From NCBI GenBank assembly GCA_963702575.1, contig CAVPCU010000001.1, forward strand, positions 1 to 64,000: a stretch of DNA of 64,000 nucleotides, written 5' to 3'. Made by a program: the position numbers and the translations under genes. This DNA comes from VRUE01 sp963702575 (lineage in GTDB: Bacteria > Actinomycetota > Thermoleophilia > Solirubrobacterales > 70-9). The notes under the pieces were generated by a model. That model did not search any database, was not told the origin of the DNA, and was given only the letters and a program-made list of their open reading frames with translations. This document shows, one piece after another, positions 25,702 to 32,270 of this stretch (position 1 is its first letter; every line of letters begins with the position of its first letter).

Positions 25702-25734
25702 AGAGCTGATCTGCTCTCTATTGTAGAGCAGACT
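25689..25734. promoter_or_regulatory. Two 23-bp tandem repeats = four alternating half-sites at the ATPase start
   Basis: GCTCT at 25690, AGAGC at 25702, GCTCT at 25713 and AGAGC at 25725 alternate with 12/11/12-bp spacing. As tandem units, 25689-25711 and 25712-25734 match at 17 of 23 positions (TGCTCTCT...TAGAGC). The proximal unit covers the ATG at 25701-25699, so a bound protein would block both transcription and initiation. Confidence 0.7.
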
Positions 25735-25778
25735 CCCTGAGGCGGGAGGCCTTGGTGGCGCAGAGTGCCGGCGTTCGG

Positions 25779-26192
25779 TCAGGCTCCGGGAGCCATCGTT
25801 CGCAGGCCGGCGAGGCGTGCGGCGGCGGCCTGGCGCTCGTCGTAGGTGACGAACGCCTCGATCGGATCCAGATCGACGGCGGCAGCGACATGGATCGCAT
25901 CGAGGGCTCGCAGCGCCGGCTCGGCAAGCGCCCCCGCGCCGGCGAGGAGGGCTCGATCGAGGGGCCGCAGCGCGAGCGCATCGACCAGCTCGCCGGCGCG
26001 TTCCAGCAGCAGGCCGAGCGGGAGCGCGGGGTCCTGTGCGACCGCCCGACGCACCGCGCGGGGGATCTCGGTCAGGACCAGCTCGCTGCTGACCAGGTCC
26101 GCTCCCTCGAGATAAGCCCGCAAAGCGCCCGACTCGGCCTCCTCGCGGACGAGCTTGACCAACGCGGAGGCATCCGCGTAGAAGACCGCCAC
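25779..26192 (-). CDS. VapC-like PIN-domain ribonuclease toxin
   Basis: 137 residues. FYADASALVKLVREE holds the first Asp; SELVLTEIPRAVRRA the conserved Glu; LRALDAIHVAAAVDLDPIEA the third acidic residue; VTYDERQAAAARLAGL the last. This is the long VapC subtype ('DASALVKL...LDAIHLA'). It begins 3 bp after the stop of the Phd-type antitoxin and sits between two orphan ATPases. Confidence 0.9.
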   Translation of the reverse strand: MAVFYADASALVKLVREEAESGALRAYLEGADLVSSELVLTEIPRAVRRAVAQDPALPLGLLLERAGELVDALALRPLDRALLAGAGALAEPALRALDAIHVAAAVDLDPIEAFVTYDERQAAAARLAGLRTMAPGA

Positions 26193-26195
26193 GGC

Positions 26196-26468
26196 TCAGC
26201 GATCGCCGCGGATGTCGTCGAGCGCACGGCTCAATGCCCGCGGATCGCCCGACAACTCCAGCGGCTCCGGCAGGCCCGACCGGATCGGCCGTGACACCCG
26301 TCCCTCGGCGATCAACCGATCCAGATCGGGACCGCTCCTCGGCGCCGGTCCAAGCTCGGCCACCGGCCGATTGCGATCGGTCACCACCAGCCGCTCCCCC
26401 TTGCCAACACGCCGCAGGTAGACGCTCAGGTTCTGCCGCAGCTCCGCAACACCGACCGAATCGCTCAT
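26196..26468 (-). CDS. Phd/YefM-type antitoxin
   Basis: About 90 residues: VGVAELRQNLSVYLRRVGKG, ERLVVTDRNRPVAELGPAP, the typical Phd/YefM DNA-binding half, then a Pro/Leu-rich toxin-binding tail. Start taken at ATG 26468 (MSDSVGV), with another ATG six bases upstream. The start lies in the palindrome CATGTACATG (26466-26475) and a GGTAGCA half-site follows at 26478, the same half-site as in the antitoxin operator at 6715. Confidence 0.88.
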   Translation of the reverse strand: MSDSVGVAELRQNLSVYLRRVGKGERLVVTDRNRPVAELGPAPRSGPDLDRLIAEGRVSRPIRSGLPEPLELSGDPRALSRALDDIRGDR

Positions 26469-26531
26469 GTACATGAAGGTAGCAGGTAGATCAAAACGCG
26501 CGGCAAGCCGAGCCGCTTGGCTTCGGCGAGC

Positions 26532-27695
26532 TCACTCGGTCTCGACCCGCCGGATGTAGCCGGCGAACCCCGGAACCGTGAATGCCACCTGGCCACGGGC
26601 GGGGCTGTAGATCAGCCCGTCGTCGATCAGGCGATCACGGGTTGGCGCAGCAGCTCGATGGCCGCCGAAGGCGGCGGCGACCGAGCCGCTGCTTACAGCG
26701 CCATCGCCAAGTGCGGCCATCTCGCGCATGTAGTCCTTGGCTCGCCCGCTCGCCCGGGCCCAGCGGCCGGCATAGAGGTCGCTGTCCAGCTCCTGGCGCC
26801 CCACGCGCAGTGCCTCATCCGCCTCCGCCCCGCCAACCCGCGGACCCTCGGCCACCTCCCATGCGGCATGGCCGTAGACCTGAATGAAATAGGGGTAGCC
26901 CTCGCACGCCGCGAGCAAGGTCTCGAGGGCGGTCGGATCGAAGTCCAGCCCAGGGTCGACGCCACGTGCCGGCTCGACGAGCGCCGCAACGGCGGCCTCC
27001 GGGGAAAGCGGGCCGAGCGACCGGTAGCTGAACAGGCGCTCCGCGTAGGTCTTCGCCGAGAGAAGCCGGCCGCGGAGCGGCGGCAGGCCGGCGATCAGCA
27101 CGGCGAGGGGCAGATCCCGCTTCGAGAGATCGTGCATCGCGGCGCACAGGGCCTCGAGCGCCTCTGGCTCTGCCTGCTGCAGCTCATCGAGCAGGAAGAT
27201 CACTCCCGTGCCGGTATCGCGTGCGGTTTCGCCGAGGGCCCGAAAGAGATCGACCAGATCGGTCTCGAACGCGGCGGAGGTTGCGAGCGAGTCGACGTCC
27301 AGGCTGACCTCGATGCCGCTCGCGGGATCCTGAACCCGCACCCGGCGAATCATCGCGGCGAGGCGGGAGAGGGCCTCGCGCACAGCGCCTTTTTGCTCGA
27401 GCCGGCGCAGGATCACCGAGGCGCGGTCGGCGAGCGCCGTGCGAAAACCGAGATCGGAGCGAGCCTCGAGCCCCTGGGCGATCCAGCCCAGCTCGTCTGC
27501 CGACTCTTCCGCCGCCGACAGCAGGGCGGTCTTGCCGACCCCGCGCAGGCCGGTGAGCACGATGCTGCGCTCACCGCGACCCGCGTGCAGCCTGCCCAGC
27601 AGGGTCGCGATCGCTTCGAGCTCGCTCTCGCGACCGGCCAGGATCGGCGGCGGCGCGCCAGCTCCAGGGCGATAGGGGTTGAGCAGGGAATCCAT
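26532..27695 (-). CDS. Orphan AAA ATPase (Orc1/Cdc6-like P-loop) with winged helix
   Basis: 387 residues. GRESELEAIATLLGRLHAGR leads into Walker A TGLRGVGKTA at about 47-56; Walker B GVIFLLDELQQ; arginine-rich sensor region; C-terminal winged helix (GAVSSGSVAAAFGG, TRDRLIDDGLIYSPARGQVA). It differs from the neighbouring ATPases at 24571 and 27765 in Walker A context and length of the central helical region, so it is a distinct subfamily. Function unknown. It lies downstream of, and in the same direction as, 27765-28883, but has its own nested palindrome at 27706-27751. Confidence 0.82.
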   Translation of the reverse strand: MDSLLNPYRPGAGAPPPILAGRESELEAIATLLGRLHAGRGERSIVLTGLRGVGKTALLSAAEESADELGWIAQGLEARSDLGFRTALADRASVILRRLEQKGAVREALSRLAAMIRRVRVQDPASGIEVSLDVDSLATSAAFETDLVDLFRALGETARDTGTGVIFLLDELQQAEPEALEALCAAMHDLSKRDLPLAVLIAGLPPLRGRLLSAKTYAERLFSYRSLGPLSPEAAVAALVEPARGVDPGLDFDPTALETLLAACEGYPYFIQVYGHAAWEVAEGPRVGGAEADEALRVGRQELDSDLYAGRWARASGRAKDYMREMAALGDGAVSSGSVAAAFGGHRAAAPTRDRLIDDGLIYSPARGQVAFTVPGFAGYIRRVETE

Positions 27696-27705
27696 CTCCC
27701 TAACA

Positions 27706-27751
27706 AATACTAGCCGATACTACGGGAAATTCATTAGTATCAATTAGTATT
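27706..27751. promoter_or_regulatory. Nested palindrome with four ATACTA/TAGTAT half-sites
   Basis: The left arm (27706-27722) reads AATACTA-gcc-GATACTA; the right arm (27735-27751) reads TAGTATC-aat-TAGTATT. The arms are exact reverse complements except for the 3-bp spacers. Hexamers start at 27707, 27717, 27735 and 27745, so each arm holds two sites 10 bp (one helical turn) apart. It lies 11 bp before ATG 27695 in an otherwise GC-rich region. Confidence 0.75.
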
Positions 27752-27764
27752 CGTCTCGACCCGC

Positions 27765-28883
27765 CTATGCCAGGCCCTGGCGGCCGGCGGCGATCCAGCG
27801 CGCGAGGAGCGGATCGACGATCTCGAGCTCGTCGCCTTCGCCCTGCACGTATCCCTCCTCGATCAACCGATCGCGGGCATCCCTCGCCGTCGACCGGGCC
27901 AGCTGCAGCTCGTCGAGGACGCTCTTCCTCATGAGAAGGCCGGGGCCGCGCGCGATCGCTGCCAGGGCTCGTCTCTCGGCGTCCGCCAGTCCATTCCAGA
28001 TCGAGTCGAGCTCGTCCCGCAGCTCCAGGTAGACGTCGCTCAGCGCCTCCTGCCAGCCGCCCTCGTCGCTCTTCCCTCCCGCAGCGGTCCTCTCCCAGAG
28101 GAAGTGCGCCAACAGCATCGCGCGCTGGGGGTGACCCCGGGCGGTTGCCAGGAGAGGGTCGAGAATGCCGCCTACATCGCGGCCCGAACGAGTGAAGCGG
28201 TCGCCGATGTAGGTGCCGAGAGCATCCTCTGGAAGCGGACCGAGCCGCACGGCGCGCGCCTGGCCATAAAACGGCCTCGTGCGGTCGCCGAACAGGCGGC
28301 GCATCATGCCGGGATGCGAGCCGGCGAAGATGTAGCTCGCCTCGGCCTCGTGCTGCTCCAGGCGGCTGCGGATCAGGCCGTCGAGCGGCGGCTTGGTCAG
28401 CAGGATGTCCTGGAACTCGTCGAAGACGACCAGGGTGGGGCTGCCCGTCCTCTCCATGATCTTCACCGGGAGATCGAGCAGCCAGTTGAGGCGGCGGCCG
28501 ATATCGGTCTCGATCGTCGGCTCCAGAGCGACCCCGGTCTTCGGGATCCTGACGGTGGAGCGGAACGTGCGGATGATTCCGACGGCAAGGTTCCGCACGG
28601 CCCCGTGCAGGCTCGTCCGGTAGGCGTCCTCGATCCGATCGGCTGCCTCCGTCACCGAGAGCAGCCCGTAGAAGTTGACGTAGACCGTGTTCATTCCGAG
28701 CTTCTCCGCCTCGGCGCGCACCCTCTTGAGGAGGGTCGTCTTGCCGTAGCGGCGGGGAGCCGTGAGCCGGCTGTTGCTGTTCCCCTCCGCCAGGCGGACC
28801 AGGAGCTGCAGATCGCGCTCTCGATCGATCAGCTCGTCCGCCGAGGCGGGCTTCGAGAAGTTGAACGGATTGAGCTCCGCCAT
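27765..28883 (-). CDS. Orphan AAA ATPase with C-terminal winged helix
   Basis: 372 residues from ATG 28883 (MAELNPFNFSKPASADELID). Walker A TAPRRYGKTT, Walker B LVVFDEFQDIL, sensor-like YIFAGSHPGMMRRLFGDRTR, GHPQRAMLLAHFLWE; winged helix LADAERRALAAIARGPGLLM, ARDRLIEEGYVQGEGD, LEIVDPLLARWI. Motif by motif it parallels the ATPase at 24571-25701, so the two are paralogues. A GTG at 28928 is in frame, but that would put a 23-bp tandem operator inside the gene, so ATG 28883 is preferred. Function unknown. Confidence 0.83.
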   Translation of the reverse strand: MAELNPFNFSKPASADELIDRERDLQLLVRLAEGNSNSRLTAPRRYGKTTLLKRVRAEAEKLGMNTVYVNFYGLLSVTEAADRIEDAYRTSLHGAVRNLAVGIIRTFRSTVRIPKTGVALEPTIETDIGRRLNWLLDLPVKIMERTGSPTLVVFDEFQDILLTKPPLDGLIRSRLEQHEAEASYIFAGSHPGMMRRLFGDRTRPFYGQARAVRLGPLPEDALGTYIGDRFTRSGRDVGGILDPLLATARGHPQRAMLLAHFLWERTAAGGKSDEGGWQEALSDVYLELRDELDSIWNGLADAERRALAAIARGPGLLMRKSVLDELQLARSTARDARDRLIEEGYVQGEGDELEIVDPLLARWIAAGRQGLA

Positions 28884-28909
28884 CTCAGTCACTTCTGGAG
28901 AGTAGCGCG

Positions 28910-28955
28910 GTGGCGGATTTTCCGCCACATATGTGGCGGATTTCCCGCCACATAC
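28910..28955. promoter_or_regulatory. Two 23-bp tandem palindromic repeats upstream of the ATPase
   Basis: Units 28910-28932 and 28933-28955 agree at 21 of 23 positions. Each holds GTGGCGGA and (T/C)CCGCCAC as an inverted repeat. Half-sites start at 28910, 28921, 28933 and 28944 (spacing 11/12/11), the same geometry as at 25689-25734 but with a different sequence. The proximal end is 27 bp from ATG 28883. Confidence 0.75.
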
Positions 28956-28966
28956 ACAAGCCTGGG

Positions 28967-29628
28967 TTACGCGGCCTCGCGGCTGAGGCGGGAGGCTTCG
29001 GCGGGGCCGAGGTAGGGGGCGAGGACGAACTCGGCGCAGTCGGGGAGGAGGTCCTCGAGCCGCTCGGCTTCGCCGGCGGCGACCTTGCGCTGGGCGAGCG
29101 AGACGAGCGAGCCGATCACGGCGTGCTCGGTCGAGTCGGGGAGGGGGCGCTCGCCGGCCGGGCGCTCGGCGCGGCCGAGGCGCAGCGGCGCGGCCAGCTC
29201 GCCGATCGCCCGGTCGAAGCGGGCGGTCACCGCCGGGCCGGCGCCGCGCGACTCGACCAGGCAGAGGCGCGCCAGGTCGGGCTCGGCGGCGAGGAAGGAG
29301 AGCGACCGCGCGGGTCGCGGCGATCGCCTGCGCCGGCCAGCCCTCGAGCGGCGCGACGGCCTCGGCGACCAGCTCGCGCAGGTGCTCGACGACGACCTCG
29401 AAGGCGGCGAGGAAGCACTGCTCCTTGCCCTCGAAGTTCTCGTAGAAGACGCGGCGGGAGACCTTCGCCTCGCCGGTGATGTCGGCTGAGGGTGACCGCG
29501 GCGTAGCCCTTCGCGGCGACCGCGGTGGCGAGGGCGGCGATCAGCCGCTCGCGCTGGTGGTGGGCGACCTGCTCGCGGCTGTAGCCGTGGCGGCCGGCGG
29601 GCAGGGGGCCGAGCTCTTCGGCGGGCAT
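28967..29628 (-). pseudogene. TetR regulator with two frameshifts
   Basis: The start reads LGPLPAGRHGYSREQVAHHQ, RERLIAALATAVAAKGYAAV, then the frame shifts near 29490 into ITGEAKVSRRVFYENFEGKE and again near 29308 into SFLAAEPDLARLCLVESRGA, ending LLPDCAEFVLAPYLGPAEAS. Removing one base at each site restores a normal 220-residue TetR protein. Both changes are single-base insertions, more like consensus errors than decay, since every motif is preserved. Confidence 0.75.
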
Positions 29629-29644
29629 CCGGTGCGGCGGCGGG

Positions 29645-30370
29645 CTAGGCGGAGATCGCGTCGGCGACCTCGCCGGCCTCCCGCACCGCTTCGTCCTCGC
29701 CGACGAAGGGGCGGAGGACGAACTCGACGGTCTCCGGCAGCAGGCCGCGCAGCTGGGCCGCTTCGCCCGCCATCAGGCGCTGGCCGAGCAGCCAGGCGAT
29801 CCCCCCGGCGATCGTTTCTTCGAGGCTCTCCGGCAGCGTGTCGCCGCGCGGGTTGAGCGCGCGGCCGGGGGCGATCAGCTGCGCCAGCCGCTTCAGCGCC
29901 GCCTCGTGCCGCCCGGCCGCCGCCGGGCCGGCGGCGTTGGCCTCGACCAGGCAGACGCGGGCGACGGTCGGGTTGGCGGCGACCTCGTCGAAGAGGGCGC
30001 CGAGGGCGGCGCCGATGCGGTCGGCCCAGGGCCCTTCTTCGCGCCGGTAGGCGCCCTCGACCTTGCGCGCGCCGCGCTCGATGCCGGCGTCGAGCAGCGC
30101 CAGGAAGGCGGCTTCCTTGTCGGGGTAGTGCTTGTAGAAGGTCTTGTAGCCGACCTTGGCGCGGCGGACGATCGTCTCGATCGTCGTCTCCTGGTACCCC
30201 TGCTCGGCGACCTGCTCGGCGGTCGCCTCGAGGATGCGGCGGCGCTGCTCGTCCTCGGCCGCGTCGCGGCCGACCGGCTCGGGGCCGGGAGGCTGCCTGG
30301 AGGCCTTTCCGGGTAGCGCTCGCACAGCCCCAGGATAGCGCCAGTTCCCATTGGTACGAAACAGGTACAT
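29645..30370 (-). CDS. TetR/AcrR family transcriptional regulator
   Basis: Intact. HTH: RRRILEATAEQVAEQGYQET, TIETIVRRAKVGYKTFYKHY, DKEAAFLALLDAG; the effector domain ends LLPETVEFVLRPFVGEDEAV. ATG 30370 is chosen, leaving a TGGGGAAAGTTCCCA element between the gene and its divergent neighbour; ATG 30394 is also in frame. Divergent from another TetR gene at 30412, so the short shared region probably serves both. Confidence 0.87.
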   Translation of the reverse strand: MYLFRTNGNWRYPGAVRALPGKASRQPPGPEPVGRDAAEDEQRRRILEATAEQVAEQGYQETTIETIVRRAKVGYKTFYKHYPDKEAAFLALLDAGIERGARKVEGAYRREEGPWADRIGAALGALFDEVAANPTVARVCLVEANAAGPAAAGRHEAALKRLAQLIAPGRALNPRGDTLPESLEETIAGGIAWLLGQRLMAGEAAQLRGLLPETVEFVLRPFVGEDEAVREAGEVADAISA

Positions 30371-30389
30371 GGAGTGGGGAAAGTTCCCA
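30343..30389. promoter_or_regulatory. Repeated AGTTCCCA elements between divergent TetR genes
   Basis: AGTTCCCA occurs at 30343 and 30382, and TGGGGA-AAG-TTCCCA (30375-30389) is an imperfect palindrome, 22 bp before ATG 30412. GGTAC also appears twice (30353 and 30364). This is a plausible operator region for one or both TetR regulators. Confidence 0.4.
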
Positions 30390-30411
30390 AACATAAGCTA
30401 TGGTGTCCTGA

Positions 30412-31039
30412 ATGGACGCTCCCGGCCCCTTGCGCGCAGTCCGCTCCTGGGAGGAGCTCGAGCCCGACCGCTCCGAGGAGCGCCGCGTCCACGAGGCGGT
30501 GCTGAACGCGGTCGGCGAGCTCGGCTACGCGAAGGCGACGGTGCGCGAGATCGCCGGGCGCGGCGAGATCACCGAGGAGCGCTTCCAGCGCCGCTTCGGC
30601 GGCAAGGAGCGCTGCTTCGCCGCGGCTTACGCCGAGGCGGCCGAGGCGGCTGCGCGACGAGCTGGCCGCCGCCTGCGAGGAGGCGCCCGGCTGGAAGGCG
30701 GGCTTCGAGGCGGCGCTCGCCGCCCTGCTGCGCTTCGTCGCCGAGCAGCCGCCGATGGCCCGCTCGCTGCTGATCGAGGTGAAGGCGGCGCGCGGGGAGG
30801 CCTGGGAGAAGCACCAGGAGACGGTCGAGCTGCTGACCGCGGCGGTCGGCGCCGCCCGCGAGGAGCCGGGCGCCCGCCCCAACGCCTCGCCGATGACCGC
30901 CGGCTTCGTCGTCGGCGCGATCGAGGAATCGCTCTGCATCGAGATCGCCGCCGGCCGAGCCGCCGAGGCCGAGCGCCTCCACCCCGACCTCACCCACCTA
31001 GCCTTCCTGCAGCTCTTCGGCGAGGAGGACGACCGCTAG
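30412..31039 (+). pseudogene. TetR regulator with one frameshift
   Basis: HTH half: RVHEAVLNAVGELGYAKATV, REIAGRGEITEERFQRRFGG and KERCFAAAYAEAAEAA. Near 30650 an extra G (GCGGCTG for GCGCTG) shifts the frame; the effector half continues as LRDELAAACEEAPGWKAGFE and LLRFVAEQPPMARSLLIEVK, ending HLAFLQLFGEEDDR at 31039. With one base removed it is a normal TetR protein of about 209 residues. It is divergent from 29645-30370. Confidence 0.75.
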
Positions 31040-31053
31040 CTCGGGGGGCCGTT

Positions 31054-31272
31054 CTACGACTTGTGCGATGCGCTGTTGTGGGGCGCCCTCAGCCAGCGTG
31101 GTAGCTCCGGCAGCATGTCGCCGAAGACGCCCATGATGCCGCCGCCTGCGACAGCGGCTAGACCGAGGATCGCCACACGAACCGCCGGGCTCGCATCGAC
31201 TGCTTTGAGCAGTAGCGCCGATCCTATGACGGCGACGACCGGGCCTGCGAGAAGTGCGATTCGGAATGCCAT
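31054..31272 (-). CDS. Small membrane protein
   Basis: 72 residues from ATG 31272: two hydrophobic helices (IALLAGPVVAVIGSALLLKA and VRVAILGLAAVAGGGIMGVF) followed by a basic amphipathic tail (ELPRWLRAPHNSASHKS). It lies 5 bp downstream of another small membrane protein gene in the same direction, so the two form a mini-operon. No family recognised. Confidence 0.55.
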   Translation of the reverse strand: MAFRIALLAGPVVAVIGSALLLKAVDASPAVRVAILGLAAVAGGGIMGVFGDMLPELPRWLRAPHNSASHKS

Positions 31273-31277
31273 GAGAT

Positions 31278-31508
31278 TCAGAATAGGGCTTCGATCAGGA
31301 GAAAGATGCCGCCGATGGCCGCCCCCAAGAAGAATCCGACTCCGGTGACACGTTCGACGTCGTGCTTGGGAAGGCGAGCGAGGATCGCCCCGTAATGACT
31401 TGCTCCGCCAATCAGGCCGGTGAAGCCGACGAGGATGGCAACGGCACCTGAAACGACTTCGATCAGCATGCCCGAAGCCGTGAGCTCCGAAGGGGAAATC
31501 GACGACAT
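31278..31508 (-). CDS. Small membrane protein
   Basis: 76 residues with two predicted membrane helices: IEVVSGAVAILVGFTGLIGG and VTGVGFFLGAAIGGIFLLIE, joined by a charged loop (ARLPKHDVERV). Codon use in this gene and its downstream partner is less GC-extreme than in neighbouring genes, which may indicate transfer. Function unknown. Confidence 0.55.
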   Translation of the reverse strand: MSSISPSELTASGMLIEVVSGAVAILVGFTGLIGGASHYGAILARLPKHDVERVTGVGFFLGAAIGGIFLLIEALF

Positions 31509-31602
31509 GCTCCGACCGTAAGAGGCGGCGGCGCACGCGTGGCGCGCTGAATGTGAATTGTGTGGGCCTTCTTCGTGCCCGGAGACGCGCAGCTAACCGA
31601 CT

Positions 31603-32018
31603 TCAGTCGGGCTCGAACGGGTTGACGTGGTCGACGCCGGTTCGCTCCACGTCCTTGACGTTTCGGGTGGCAAGCGTGAGGCCATGCACCCTTGCCGTCG
31701 CGGCCAGCAGGCCGTCGACGTCGGGTAGCCGGTCTGGGACGGCCATACGGCCCCACTCCTCGGCGATCGAGCGGTCTACTGAGAGGATCCGGTTCTGGTG
31801 CTGGTCGGCGATTCGCCCCAGCCAGGTCTCCAGCGCAGCGGCGAACTTCCGATCCCGGCGTCGCGCACTCTCATCCCGCGGCGAATCTCCCCGAGCGTGA
31901 GCACGCTGAGGAAGATCTCGTTCTCGTCAGAGCGGGCGAACCAGGCGACCACGTTGGGGTCCGCTCGAGCGCCCTTCTGCAGCTCGGAAACGACGTTCGT
32001 GTCGATCAGGAAGCTCAA
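31603..32018 (-). pseudogene. VapC-like PIN toxin (FitB type) with a 2-bp insertion
   Basis: MSFLIDTNVVSELQKGARAD and FLSVLTLGEIRRGM form the N-terminal PIN half. Near 31876 an extra CG in GCGCG shifts the frame; the rest is intact in the next frame: KFAAALETWLGRIADQHQNR, LPDVDGLLAATARVHGLTLA, TRNVKDVERTGVDHVNPFEP, stop at 31603. The catalytic acidic residues are present across both halves. Either a real 2-bp expansion silences this toxin, or the sequence is wrong there. The start overlaps the antitoxin stop (ATGA). Confidence 0.75.
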
Positions 32019-32245
32019 AATTCAACCGGGGGGCGCCCGTAGTCGCGCGGCCGCTCCAAATCCAGGTCGCCCTCGGGCATTTCGAGCAGGAGCTGCTTGA
32101 GCGAGCTTCCCGGGCCCGGATTCCTCAGCGCGCTGCGGAGGATCTCCCGGTGCTCCTCCTCGGCGGAACGGCCATGGGAAGCGGCGCGAAGCTTGAGCTC
32201 GCGCACCACCTCGGCCTCTATGTCGCGAACGAGAAGCTGCGCCAC
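32015..32245 (-). CDS. FitA/VapB-type ribbon-helix-helix antitoxin
   Basis: 76 residues from GTG 32245: AQLLVRDIEAEVVRELKLRA, ASHGRSAEEEHREILRSALR is the standard FitA-like RHH (beta-strand then SxEEExR helix). The tail (LLLEMPEGDLDLERPRDYGR) binds the toxin. Its stop overlaps the PIN gene (4 bp). A double TGCTAGCA operator lies 9 bp upstream. Confidence 0.88.
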   Translation of the reverse strand: MAQLLVRDIEAEVVRELKLRAASHGRSAEEEHREILRSALRNPGPGSSLKQLLLEMPEGDLDLERPRDYGRPPVEF

Positions 32246-32253
32246 TCCTGGAA

Positions 32254-32270
32254 TGCTAGCAGTGCTAGCA
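32254..32270. promoter_or_regulatory. Antitoxin operator: TGCTAGCA twice
   Basis: TGCTAGCA at 32254-32261 and 32263-32270 give the palindrome GCTAGCA-g-TGCTAGC, 9 bp before the antitoxin GTG. The stop codon (TAG on the minus strand) of the upstream DUF4143 ATPase lies inside it, at 32267-32265. Confidence 0.7.

Noticed and set aside
24571..28883. Calling the orphan ATPases replication initiators (Orc1/Cdc6) or a known defence system
   Set aside because: P-loop similarity alone is not enough. There is no origin-like repeat region, no helicase loader partner and no recognised effector gene next to them, so a named system would be overclaiming.
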